A stretch of 64,000 bases of DNA from Ascidia mentula. Its lineage: Eukaryota; Chordata; Ascidiacea; Phlebobranchia; Ascidiidae. Positions 34,179-45,437 of this stretch are shown piece by piece. Both the position numbers and the translations under genes were made by a program. The stretch covers positions 15,316,501 through 15,380,500 of the forward strand of contig OX387200.1 of NCBI GenBank assembly GCA_947561715.1. Direction: 5' to 3'. Positions within the stretch are counted from its first letter, which is position 1; each line of letters opens with the position of its first letter. Under the pieces are notes generated by a model. That model saw only the letters and a list, made by a program, of their open reading frames with translations. It was not told the origin of the DNA and made no database searches.

Positions 34179-34429
34179 AAACTTTACTTTTTGGATATGC
34201 GGCTACAATAATTTAATGCCTGCGGGGCACATGGAAACATGCTTGTGAGTTGTGAAATAACGCTAGCCCAAGCAAAAAAGGCCATGCTTATTTGGACATC
34301 GTAGCAGTTTCCCGCTGCTGTCCCATCCACATGGGAGCTATTTCTCACGCCCAAAACTAAGTCATCTGTCAAAATCGTCACATCAAACGAAACTGTGCAC
34401 GAAAAAGTCATTTTATATTAAATTTTTCA

Positions 34430-34672
34430 CCATTGGGCCATTCGCGGTGATGTGCGGCCGAGGGCGCAAGACCAAGTCGTTGCAGCCGTACATCGTCGCA
34501 TAGACCGCGCTGCCGTAGCACAGTGCATCAACCGTCGTTAATTCGGCCGCAAGCCGCGACGTATAGACCATACGGCACCCGTAAGGGTATTGCCGCACCC
34601 ATCTGTCCCCAGTGCGACCCAACTACAGAAGGCGATGTTCCCGTAGATCACCTCAAACACGGTGCCCATGCC
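34430..34672. other. CpG- and GC-rich island of foreign look
   Basis: About 240 bp with much higher GC and CpG than the surroundings (gcggccgagggcgcaag, ccgcgctgccgtagc). In plus-strand frames it gives fragments such as VHRRIDRAAVAQCINRR and APICPQCDPTTEGDVPVDHL. The latter resembles the CxxC...H zinc finger near the C-terminus of some LINE proteins. It ends exactly where the right copy of the segmental duplication starts. Likely a retroelement scrap; not assigned. Confidence 0.4.
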
Positions 34673-34924
34673 ATTTTATTTTGCACATTATTGTTCATAC
34701 TCGTTCATATTCCTTGTATGCAAAATAAATTTAAATTGAATTATTGGTCCACATGTTATTTTACCTTCTGTATTGATTGTTCATTACATAGTAGTCATCA
34801 GCGCAAAAAAATATTGGACTTTTAGGGTATCATGCATCTGTTAAGCGCTAATACAGTACTGGGCACATAGAAGAAAGTTTACACAGTGAAAAATACTGTA
34901 ATACTAAAAAAAGGATATAGAAAG

Positions 34925-36187
34925 TCATTGGAAAAGACCACGTGCAAGATATTTTGCAACACATTTCTCAGAGCAAAGTATGGATTCAATTGAGACGTTT
35001 GTTTGCCCAGAAATGTCCAAACCAATCATACTTTCACAAATCTGCTTTAAATCGTATGTAAGCATGCACATAGCAAAGGATTCAAAGCAATACTTTGCAC
35101 ACGGACATTGCTTGGCGGACTTAAGGTATTTAATTATGACATGAGAAAACACTTCCTTGTTGTCAAATGGTATGTTGCATCTTCTTACAGTTCGGGCACT
35201 GCATTCTTTGAGAGATAAAATTTTTTTAATCGTGAAAACATCACGAGATGTTCTTTCTACAGAGTCAAGCACAAAGCTGTTCATAAATAAATCTAGTTTT
35301 TCTAATCGCAAGTTAATAAAGGTATAAGGTAAAAAGCAAAGTTGATTGTGTGATGCCCAAAAGCGCTTTAAATTACGTAGTTTGCCAATTTGTGTGGGCA
35401 GCTTTATTAGTTTGTTGTGGCTAAGTTGAAGTTGCCAAAGCTCTCCTAACAAACAGAAGCTGTCTGGAAGATATGTCAGTTCATTGTAGTCCATGGACAA
35501 TGTTTTTAATGTTTTACAAAGTGGAGATGTTGCAGAACAAAGCTGTTTCGGGAACTCAGTGATCAAGTTGTCTGACAACGTCAACTCGGCCAAGGTCATT
35601 TCACCAATATGGATTGGAATGGATTTAATTTTATTAGAGCTTAAATCCAGTAAAGTCAAATGTCTAAGACCAAATATTCTTGAATCAATTTTAACAAGCT
35701 GACAACCATTAACCCTGAGTTTTTCAAGTTTCGTTGGAAATGAAGTTGTCATTGGATAATCACTTTTGCTTTGAATGTTTAACTTGGTTTTCGGAGCTTC
35801 AATGTGTTTTGTTTTGGCAGGTGCCATAGACGAAAGTACACTTTGGCCAGACAGTGTTTGGCCCTTGTGTGCCATTGCAAGAGCACTCAATATTCTTCTA
35901 AGCTCATTGGGATCGGCCTTTTTAATGCACAAATCTACTGAAGGTTCACATAGTCTGATGGTTGCCTTGCCTTCAGAAAGAAACTTTCCAAATATTTGTT
36001 GAATGTTTGCCTTCACTTTGTATTTTACTCCTTGCTTGTCTTTTACAGTGCAGTACATAAGAAACACGACGTCCCCAGGTTTACGGGCTAGAAACAATGT
36101 GGCTTGGGCAGCTTTTCCACAACCTCCTCGCATTCCTTGTGAAGCAACATTTCGGTTTACAACCTCCACTTGGCATTTCACTCTCAT
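34925..36187 (-). CDS. LRR1: LRR1, substrate receptor of a CUL2 ubiquitin ligase
   Basis: Single open frame of 420 codons, close to the 414 of human LRR1 (PPIL5). N-terminus MRVKCQVEVVNRNVASQGMR aligns with human MKLHCEVEVISRHLPALGLR, followed by VKDKQGVKYKVKANIQQIF (human LKDKRGTRYELRENIEQFF). Leucine-rich repeats run from about residue 130 to 310 (LTLLDLSSNKIKSIP, LKTLSMDYNELTYLPDSF, LWQLQLSHNKLIKLPTQIG, LEKLDLF). A cysteine-rich C-terminus follows (CPCAKYCFESF, ILCSEKC). In vertebrates and worms CRL2-LRR1 ubiquitylates the MCM7 subunit of the CMG helicase to unload finished replisomes. The gene is intronless here; the human gene has introns, so an old retroposition or intron loss is possible. 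The best start is the ATG at 36187. Confidence 0.92.
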   Translation of the reverse strand: MRVKCQVEVVNRNVASQGMRGGCGKAAQATLFLARKPGDVVFLMYCTVKDKQGVKYKVKANIQQIFGKFLSEGKATIRLCEPSVDLCIKKADPNELRRILSALAMAHKGQTLSGQSVLSSMAPAKTKHIEAPKTKLNIQSKSDYPMTTSFPTKLEKLRVNGCQLVKIDSRIFGLRHLTLLDLSSNKIKSIPIHIGEMTLAELTLSDNLITEFPKQLCSATSPLCKTLKTLSMDYNELTYLPDSFCLLGELWQLQLSHNKLIKLPTQIGKLRNLKRFWASHNQLCFLPYTFINLRLEKLDLFMNSFVLDSVERTSRDVFTIKKILSLKECSARTVRRCNIPFDNKEVFSHVIIKYLKSAKQCPCAKYCFESFAMCMLTYDLKQICESMIGLDISGQTNVSIESILCSEKCVAKYLARGLFQ

Positions 36188-36741
36188 TTTAATGTCAATT
36201 GTTCTGATTTAAAAAGATCTACTGCCAAAAAATACCAAAGTAAATTTTACTATTTTTGTTGATTTTGTGGTAGATAATAATATTATCTACTGGTCATGCA
36301 TTCAGTTCATACAGAAGTGTTAAACACAATAAAACCAAATAGTAGCATTTGTTTGGTTTTATTCCATATTATTTATTATACAGTTTTGTACATTTATTTA
36401 ATCTTTGATGTGTCAGTGGTAAAACAAGTCTTACTATTCAGGAAATTTTACTTTGGTAACATATATATAGTCATGGACTGGATGAGTATATAATATATTC
36501 ATGAACAAGATTGTAAAGTTTGTAATTTGTGAGGATCTGAGGAAGATGTTTTCCGGTAAGCATACTTTTTTTTTTTATATAATAATGCATTAGCCAATAG
36601 TTTCTGTGAAAAATTTTTTGAAAAATTTGGATTAGGCCTACTCTTTTCTACAAAAATGACTTTTCTTGATAAAGAAATCGGTTTTCCCCTTTTCTTTAGT
36701 ATTAGTAGCCTATATAAGAAAATATATGCCGTCATTAAAAG

Positions 36742-36966
36742 TTATTCAACAAAAGCAGTTAAACAAATATACATCAGATACACGAAGCTAGCGTTCTGGC
36801 AATCATCAAACAGCTTTAGTTGTGTACTCAAGCATTGTACATCATAGATTTTAAGATCATATGCCTTTTGTTCAATCATGCTAGATCTACCATCCTGTTT
36901 TGTTTGCCATTTCACATATTTTCTTCTTGGCGGGTGATGTGCAGCCATCCGTGAAAAACGTTTCAT
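36742..36966 (-). CDS. Hypothetical open frame upstream of LRR1, right copy
   Basis: Counterpart of the frame at 28994-29296, with ATG at 36966 (another at 36969) and the same MKRFSRMAAHHPPRRKYVKW start; the end is shorter. No family recognised and coding status unproven. Confidence 0.25.
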   Translation of the reverse strand: MKRFSRMAAHHPPRRKYVKWQTKQDGRSSMIEQKAYDLKIYDVQCLSTQLKLFDDCQNASFVYLMYICLTAFVE

Positions 36967-37061
36967 CATGATAAAACGTATGGGGGCGCCTAAACAATCA
37001 CGAGAATTTGATTTGTTAAAACAACGCAGGCAACTTTCCTTCAAAAAACCTTAACTGTCTG

Positions 37062-37416
<355 letters not shown>

Positions 37417-38009
37417 CTTAACTGTCTGATCAGCATGAAGGGTCAGAAATGGTTTGACAGAAGTTTCTGACGGAGTTGCACAATAGAATAGTGTTTTATG
37501 GTTGTAACTCCGCAACCCCAAAGGCTATGATCTGGGAGACAAAAAGCATGCTGATCTGTGCGACCAAAAGTTTGATTTGTAAAATAACCAAAACTTCTGG
37601 GACCAAACTAAGATCAGTTTATTTGTAAAAAGAGTCGCAAATTTCCTGGGCAATATCAAAGACGATGGAAAACAAAGGTATAAAAGAAGAAGCGCAAGCG
37701 AGATATCTTGCGAAGGCCAGTAAGACGGGTTGTAAATGTAAAAGAATTGACAGCGGTTTTAAAAGACCGGGTTTAAACAAACGCTGAAAGGTTTCGAATT
37801 ATCACAAGCCGAATTCCCTACAAGCAAACAAAAAACATAAATTTTATGAAAAATGCTTAAACAAAACACGTGATGATACAAAACATAATTACATGTGTAT
37901 GAAACGGCAAAATCCTGAATAAAGCATGCAATTTCAAAAAGAATGGCCTGGTTTTGCAAAAAAAAATTTCGATCAATATGCCAATTCGACAATATAAGCT
38001 TTGAAAAAC

Positions 38010-40736
38010 TTAATAAGTTTTTTCGATCACACCAGTTACTGAAGTGAAGTTTCTTTGTGAAAATCTTATTTCAGCGACAATGTAGCAAAGACCACCAATC
38101 AGTAACATAGAAAGAAGCAAATAAATCTTCATATACACACACATGAAACGACTTAACACATACATTAATGCTGACCCGGCGCTTGTGAGAAGACTAAAAC
38201 AGCTGCAGGCTTCACTATTTTCCTTGAAATACTGCACGTACGTAACTGAAAAGTAAGCTTGATCATTTGTTAACTTGTTCATGGAACTGAAAATGTGAAT
38301 ACGAACCTGTTAAAACAGTTTGACGCAGGCCATCAGGAATTCCAAGTGTGAATGCAAGTAGATAGGACACCCATGCTAGGTCTGTGGTAGGATTCCATAA
38401 CAAACAGAAAACAAGCAACGTAAACTCGAAAGTAAACATGATAAGCACAAAAGTATTTTTTCCTAGCCTTGGCCCGAATCGATTAAAGCAAAAGTTCGAC
38501 ACGATTTCCGTTAGACCGAAGACAGACATTACCAGTCCAACCTAAAAATTACAACAACTGTAATCGATTAAAAGTCATAATTCCCTAATCAGAATAATTA
38601 CCTGTACAACGCTTGATATACAGGACACATATGATCTCGTAAAATCACCAAATATAACGGCAAGGACCATTCCGTGATACAGGTTAATCGGGAGAATCAA
38701 AAGTTGTTGGAAATCCGTTAGGTGTCGTAGCGTTGACAACGCACCAAACAAACAGTTTCCGAACTAGAAAAACATTGGGGTGGGTGGTTGGCAGCATTGA
38801 CCAAGCGCCCGACCGGTATACCAAGCAAAATGCCTGATCGGGATTCGTGCCCAGGATGTCCTGGGTTCAAATCCCGGTGTGGTCAAAAAAATCATTTATA
38901 ATCGACGCTGTATTTAATAGCCAAACCTACTTGATTCGATGCCAAGTTCCCAATGGTTGCACCGTCCTGGTTTGAACTGAGACTTTCTTGCTTATTTGCG
39001 ATCAACTTAACTTCGTTTTCATTAATATCGTCCACGTCAGAATCACTCCAGTTGTAGTTACTAGGGTCTTGCAACAGACACGCATGAATAACCATCGCAA
39101 TAACTTGCAGTGATGCGTAACCAAGAAACAGGAAAATTCTTGCCTCCCAACTTTGTATCTGATATTTGTTTAAATCGCTTGAAGTTGCATTGTTGATTTC
39201 CTTAAAACTACATTGTGATGAACCGCAAGATGACTGGGAGTTTTGTTGCAACGTCGAGGTGTTCAATGTTGCTTGAGTAGAATTGCCACTAAGACAAAAG
39301 CGTGTATTTTAGGATGTTGAAAACAGATGTTGGTAATTTTGTTCTTACCTCCACAAAACCTCTTCATTAGACTGAAATATTTTCAAAATACCATAAGACG
39401 CCAGATTTCCAAATACCTACAAATGCCAAAATAACATATTTAGGTTATAAGTAGGCATCTCACCGTATTTTGTGGAAGTGGATGCGCATATATGTGCAAC
39501 AAAAACATAATATTGGAGATGTGCAGGTAGGGTGTACACGCACTGTTTCGACCTGTAAGGTCTCATCAGTGCAGCTGTCGACAGTGGCACATGTGCTAGC
39601 TATTACACTAGCGGGCACAGTAATATCCACTTTGTGGTACCTTTCGGTCAATGTGGATGCGCATAGTTTTTCAAAATATGTCTGCAATATTTCAACTTTT
39701 ATAAATGCGTCTATGTAAAAATGGGGGGGAGGTAAAAATGCATTCCTCAGTCCCCTTATTGGATCGATATATTTCATCTTGCATCCTTTTGTTAACAGGC
39801 ACAAATCGACGCGTATAGAAAACCGTATGTAGGTCAAAATCGTATCGATTCGCTGAAATGCAAACCAAGCTTACCAAATAAACGGATTCAATTGAAAAGA
39901 AAACGCCGGTGAGCTGACATGTGTAATCCTCTTCGCTTTTCACACAGGTTTCAGATCCTTCCTCACTTGATGCTTCGTTGCGTGCGACAAAAGCGTATTG
40001 TTTACCGAAGTGACCAATGAACAAGGGGAAACTGGACCACGTGACAGCTTGGGCGATTCCAAGTAATATCGAAGCGGGGACAAGGATGTAATAGCCTGTT
40101 ATGAAAACAAAACGCAAGTGTGACATTCCAAAGAGAACGAGAAATTAAGTGTCAGATTTTTTCTTCAAAGCAACGTTTTTTTATTCTTATGTGTTGCTTA
40201 TCTCTAAACAGACCTTTGGATGAAGAAAGGCTTACTGGTCTGTGCAGATATGCAACGTTAGTATTTTATGTTTTTACCGGTTCGCATTCTACCGCCACAC
40301 ATTTGTAACCATGTAATTTACATGTTACAGAACAATGAAATTGCACACGACAAAAAATAGTATAACAGTAAATCGAATGGACCGGATATAAATGGCCTAA
40401 TGTTAAACACCGTATAGCCTTACCAGGGTAAATGTTTGCAAATGTGTAAACCAGGAAGAAAATATCTCCAATCATAATGCACTTTTTTGGACCAATTGCC
40501 TTTAACATTGGCGATGTAAAACAAAGGTTCCATACAACTGTTGCAGAGTAAGCTACAGCCAAAGTAGTGGTTCCAAGTTCGGCCACAATGTTAATAGACG
40601 ACTGCAGACTAAGTACACCGGCAAATGCAGAAAACATCAACGCAGCAGTTATACCAAGGCAATACGCTTGTCGTCGAACAAATGTCTTCTTTGCTGTCGC
40701 TGAAGTTTCCATGTGGCTGTGATGTTCGGCAGCCAT
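38010..40736 (-). CDS. UNC-93-like transporter/channel-regulator gene B, complete
   Basis: Seven exons in phase: 40736-40424, 40095-39875, 39416-39349, 39288-38931, 38763-38602, 38541-38307 and 38245-38010; 1593 bp, 530 residues. The protein has the major-facilitator fold of UNC-93 proteins. Exon 1 encodes a first membrane helix with SLQSSIN (UNC93A has SLQSSLN at this place) and two further helices. Exon 2 gives VPASILLGIAQAVTWSSFPL. Exon 4 holds a long polar loop. Exon 5 contains GDFTRSYVSC, a hallmark close to the GDFTRSYVTC of UNC93A. Exons 6-7 give the last four helices. UNC-93 regulates two-pore potassium channels in C. elegans, and UNC93B1 moves Toll-like receptors; the role here is unknown. 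The C-terminus (SVTGVIEKTY) is longer than in D and F. Confidence 0.9.
38783..38886 (+). mobile_element. tRNA-like SINE, family 2, in intron 4 of UNC93 copy B
   Basis: Contains gtggttggcagcattgacc (A-box region) and ggttcaaatcccggtgtggt (B box plus 3' end), followed by an A run (tcaaaaaaat). It is oriented opposite to the gene and to the five other family members in the cluster. Confidence 0.55.
39491..39652 (-). mobile_element. Retrozyme-like 162-bp insertion with hammerhead-type core and 13-bp TSD
   Basis: Flanked by gtggatgcgcata at 39478-39490 and 39653-39665. The minus strand carries CTGATGA (39569-39563), the helix GACCT/AGGTC around a TAC loop, GAAAC (39549-39545) and a possible 3-bp helix III (ACA/TGT). 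It lies in intron 2 of UNC93 gene B. It shares only about 35 bp around the ribozyme core with the insertion at 23.3 kb, so two different small elements use the same ribozyme-like motif. Confidence 0.55.
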
Positions 40737-40739
40737 TAT

Positions 40740-43460
40740 TAATTGCTGAGAACTACTTGAGCTACAGCAAAATCTACTGACACATAAGGCAAGCAGTCTT
40801 TTTGCAATTCTGGAACAACTTTCTTTTGTTTACGCTCAATGACATGTAAAAATAAGTTGGAACTTGGTTCTCAGGTGGACTGTGTTATTTTTTACTTGCG
40901 TTCCGGTGATCGCACCCGGTTCTGACTGCCCTGTAGCTCATTAATACCTAACAGCAATGCATACAGTATACGTCTACTGATAGCCGCGTTTAATGGCGAC
41001 TGGTGCGGTGGCGTACTGACTCTTAAAAAAGAATTAGGGCACACACATTTTTTGCGCTTAAGTGGTTTTCTGTTTGGTTATGCGTTTTCTTGAAGAATGC
41101 GTCTTTGTTACAAAAAGCTCAGCTGGCAATAATAATTATAAATATCGACGTTTCGGTTGCTATGCAACAGCCTTCATCAGGATGCACTCTTGCAAATGTA
41201 CAAAGCAGCTGTTTCACACACATTTGCATATTACATCCTGATAAAGGCGGCTGCATAACATGTCACTGTTTGTACGGAAAAATGATGAATAACTACAAAT
41301 GCGTTGCAGGATTTCCGGTCTTTGTGCGACCGTATGGTGAGAAATAGGACCGGTCAAAGTTAAAAAACTTTGAAATCGGTTCTTTGAATTAAGAGGTTTA
41401 GGTGGGGTTGGTGATCCAAAACATGTCCGAAACGTGGCCTAACTTTCAGATAAATTACTTACTCTCCAGACCTTTTTTAATGCCATTGCCTATATTGGGC
41501 AAACGCAGCTGCGTATGGTATGAAAGATAGGTGTCCATAGCTTTTATGGATTCGTTACGTTGATTCTGTGGTTTACTTGATTCTGTGGTTTACTAACAGA
41601 AATTCCCACTTCAGTAGTCTCATAGTCGGCAAGGAAAGATGTTTCGACTAAACGCCGCTTTGTGGTGTTAGATACTCGCTTAATCGCGATTTTCGCCGCT
41701 AGTCTTGTGACCTGTTTTGGTACACCGCGCCTGTTTTTATCAATACATTGCTGTTGTACCAGACGAAACTGAAGATTATACAGCGGGCGACACGTAACCT
41801 TGCGGATAAGATAACTAATATTTTATGAGCATTGATAAAACACAGGCTACACCTGTTGAAATCAAGAAACGCTCGCGTACTACCGGTTGGGAATCACTGA
41901 TTTAGAGGACAAAAAATTACAAAATAATCCTAAATAATGTCATCACATTTTTAAATAGCAAATAAAGGATATTTAATACTCTGAAGTTTAGATACAATTT
42001 TTTGCGAAAACTCTTAGCAATTTCGCCCCGAATTGAGTGTTCAAGTCAAACCTGTGATAATTTGAACAAAGCATCGGCCACTTAAATGGTTAAACTCCTT
42101 TTGAATAAAATTCAAATGGGAACGGTAAGTTTTTCAATAATGCGTGTTTTCTTTTAAAAAGAGTTATATAGACGTTATCCGTACATAAAGATGGATGCAA
42201 ATTATATAAACAATACCTTGGATAGCAACATAGCACATGAGTTTACGACTGATTTGCTGCGGTTTGTCTGATAAAACAGGGAGTGTTTTGTAAGTTTTGT
42301 GTTATAGCACCTAACGAGATTTTTAGAGTGAGGTTAATTCGCCTTATGAAGTCGCCATTGCAGAAATACGCTCATTTAACTTACAAAGATAGCTACTTAA
42401 CTAAACAACCTTGTAACGACAGACTTCTGCGGGTAACAAAACAGCAGGGGAAAGCAACTGCGACTTCGTGTAAACCATCCACCCGTCATTAACAGTTCAA
42501 AACGTATCGACTTTGTGACAAAAACATCATTTGATTCGTCTGTTTTATTGTCTAATCAATAAAGTCGTTTGATTATGTTTTTCTTACAATTAAAGTAATA
42601 CAGCTAGTCACTTTCGGTTACCACTAGGTGGTGTTACAATAAGATAGTTTGTGGCCTCCTAGACCAGAAAGGGGCCTCACCGGTAGCAACCCCCCTTAGG
42701 GAGGGGCCTCCCCAACAAATTTTGGGACATCAACGTATCTCGGTAGCCTTTTGTGGTTTTGTTGATGTGCCATGTTAACTTAAAGCATATTAGGGGTTTC
42801 ATTTTTCAGCAACATATGTTTAAATCCAATTTTGTGATAGGCAGTGCGGTATGCAGAAGTTAAATGTTGAAAATCAAGAGTTACAAAACTTTTTTCACAC
42901 AGGACCAAATGTATGTGCGAATAGTGACCATCAGGCGCTGTAATTCTAAATTGAAGAGTAAATAACATGTTCTCAACAAAATAAAATGCTTAACATGTGG
43001 TAACGTACACAAAATATAAAAAACATACCGTAGTCTGTTTGTTGTCGTTGTTTTCTAGACATCTTGAAATAACTTTTTATTGTTGCGTATTTACTACACA
43101 GGAAATGATAATGTGCACAAGGGAAAATATATTTTCCTAATGGATGCCAGGATGATACCGTACCAAAACTAATGCTTTTGTGTGCGTATTACTGCGGAAA
43201 AACCAGTAATCGTCAGGGCAGCAACTGGTCCTTATTTTCCATGCTAGAAGGCAAAATAAAACCAAGATTTAGCTAGTAGCTCTGTCAACTTGGTTTTGTT
43301 TTGGAGGTCCAAAGTGACGGACTGTAGTTTAGTGACCGCTGTATTAAACGGACGAAAACGTTGTATAACATCAAATCAAAAAAAAGGTCATCACAATTTA
43401 TGGTCCTTACTTTTTTGACTACATCAGAAATCTCAGAATATCCCAATCCTGGAATCCTGA
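40740..43460. other. Intergenic sequence between UNC93 copies B and C
   Basis: No exon was supported. It contains one hammerhead-like motif (41147-41183). From about 43020 the sequence is also found at 44830-45060 (atggatgccaggatgatacc), i.e. it is the 3' flank repeated with each UNC93 copy. Confidence 0.5.
41147..41183 (-). ncRNA. Hammerhead-ribozyme-like motif
   Basis: On the minus strand: CTGATGA (41180-41174), a helix II built from GG..GTTGC / GCAACC around ATA with a small bulge, then GAAAC (41154-41150) followed by GTC. ACGT can form the self-complementary helix III typical of minimal Penelope-type hammerheads, and ATC/GAT can pair as a short helix I. Self-cleavage is not proven. Confidence 0.45.
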
Positions 43461-43680
43461 TCAGGTTTTTTTAGTGACCACAAAGGGGTTTGAACACCTA
43501 AGCACGAATCCCAATCATGTTTTCATCTTGGTATATGCGTCGGGCGCTTGGCCAATGCTGCCAAACACCCGCGCAGTATTGTTAAAAACAATCTCTTTCT
43601 ATCACCCGTTGGCTGAATAAAGTGGAAGCAAGCATTCGCTTGAGGGTGATGTTGAGCCCGCACGATCTTTTTTTCGTATG
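43461..43680 (-). mobile_element. tRNA-like SINE, family 2
   Basis: Degraded copy (on plus strand tgctgccaaacacccgcgca, then cgttggctgaataaagtgga, gcaagcattcgcttgagg). It lies downstream of UNC93 copy C, in the same place as in the other copies. Confidence 0.55.
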
Positions 43681-43827
43681 TATTTGCAAACTAGACAAAT
43701 TGTAATGAAGATAAGAATACAAATACAAGCTTTAAATTTTCAACCATCTTGGTAGCACGAAAGCCTGATGGTTTGTTTACACTCATATTTTAAACACTTA
43801 AGTAGGCACAGCAATCTCTGAAGTCAA

Positions 43828-44771
43828 TTACTTCTTGAAAATCTTTTCAGCGACAATATAGCAAAGGTCACCAATTAGTAACACAGCAAGCACTGCAATC
43901 TTCATATACACACACATGAAACGACTTAACACATACATTAATGCTGACCCGGCGCTTGTAAGAAGACTTAAACAGCTGTAGGCTTCACTCTTTCCCTTAA
44001 AATACTGCACGTACGTAACTGAAATGCAAACTTGATCACTTGTTAACTTGTTCATGGAACTGAAAATATGAAAACCAACCCATTAAAATAGTTTGTCGCA
44101 GTCCATCAGGAATTCCAAATGTGAATGCAAGTAGATAGGACACCCATGCTAGGTCTGTGGTAGGATTCCATAACAAACAGAAAACAAGCAACGTAAACTC
44201 GAAAGTAAACATGATAAGCACAAAAGTATTTTTTCCAAGTTTTGGCCCGAATCGATTAAAGCAAAAGTTCGTCATGATCTCCGCTAGACCGAAGACTGAC
44301 ATTGCCAGTCCTACCTAAAATTTACAACAACTGTAATGGATAAAAACTCATCATTTCCTCAATAGAATAATTACCATGTACAACGCTTGATATACAGGAC
44401 ACATATGATCTTGTAAAATCACCGAATATAAAGGCAAGGATCATTCCGTGATACAGGTTAATCGGGAGAAGTTGTTGCATATTCGTTAGGTGTCGTAGCG
44501 TTGACAACGCACCAAACAAACAGTTTCCGAACTAGAGAAACATTTATTATCTGCGCATAACTTAATAGCCAAGGTCACAACCTACTTGAATCGATGTCGA
44601 GTTCCAAATGGTTACGCCGTCCTGGTTTAAACTGAGACTCTCTTGCTTGATTGCGATCAGGTTGACTTCCTCGTTTGCGTTAATTTCTTCGGTGCCAGAA
44701 TCGCTCCAGTTGTAGTTACTATAAGGTCTTGGAAGAGACACGCATGAATACCCATCGCAATAACTTGAAAA
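43828..44771 (-). pseudogene. UNC-93-like copy C, 5'-truncated and shifted
   Basis: Retains part of exon 4 (about 44771-44586), exon 5 (44531-44375), exon 6 (44314-44080) and exon 7 (44018-43828). Exon 4 breaks off at about 44771, so exons 1-3 are missing. In exon 5 a 6-bp in-frame deletion is visible, and an extra A before the donor (gtacatg in place of gtacag on the coding strand) shifts the frame into exon 6. The C-terminus ends VAEKIFKK, a shorter version of copies E and G. Confidence 0.8.
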
Positions 44772-45105
44772 AACAGGATCTAAAGAAAATAAAGAAAGTG
44801 CCTAAAATTTAATAACGCATACAAAATAAAAACCATACCTTGGTCAAATTATTTTTGATTTTTTTCGAATATTTTTACCATCATTAAAATATTACGTGTG
44901 TTATTGCTATATTTTTACTAAACAGAAACTGATGATGTTCGCAAGGGAAAATATATTATTTTTCCTAATGGATGCCAGGATGATACCGTTCCAAAACTAA
45001 TGATTTGTGTGTGTAATATTGCGAAAAGACCAATAACCGTCATGGCAGAATCTGAATTTTCCATGCTTATAGAAGGTTAAACAGTATATAGTGTTGGCAA
45101 CGTTA

Positions 45106-45330
45106 TTCCGTTTTGGGGAACCCATCACACCGGGGTTTGAACCCACAATATCCTGGTCACAGATCTTGATCAGAGTGTCTTCTTGGTATTTCGTTCGGGT
45201 GCTTGACCAGTGCTGCCAACCACCCGCACAGTATATTGTTAAAAACAATCTCTATACCTATCACCCGTTGGCTGAATAAAGTGGAAGCAAGCATTCGCTA
45301 GAGAGCGATGTTGAGTACGCGCGATCTTTT
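45106..45330 (-). mobile_element. tRNA-like SINE, family 2
   Basis: Best-preserved copy. On the minus strand: gtggttggcagcactggtca, then a long insert, then a B box in gtgggttcaaaccccggtgt. Upstream lies the body sequence shared by the family (ttccactttattcagccaac). Downstream of UNC93 copy D. Confidence 0.6.
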
Positions 45331-45437
45331 TTATCATATGTATTTACAAATGATACAATGTGCAAAAAAATCTGATGGTTTTCAAAAATTCGACAATCAT
45401 ATATTAAACACTTAAGTAGTCACCGCAATCTTTCAAG

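Noticed and set aside
34413-34622. Bacterial contamination because of the GC-rich sequence
   Set aside because: It is only about 240 bp, is joined to host sequence on both sides, and one frame looks more like a retroelement zinc finger. It remains unassigned and is not called contamination.
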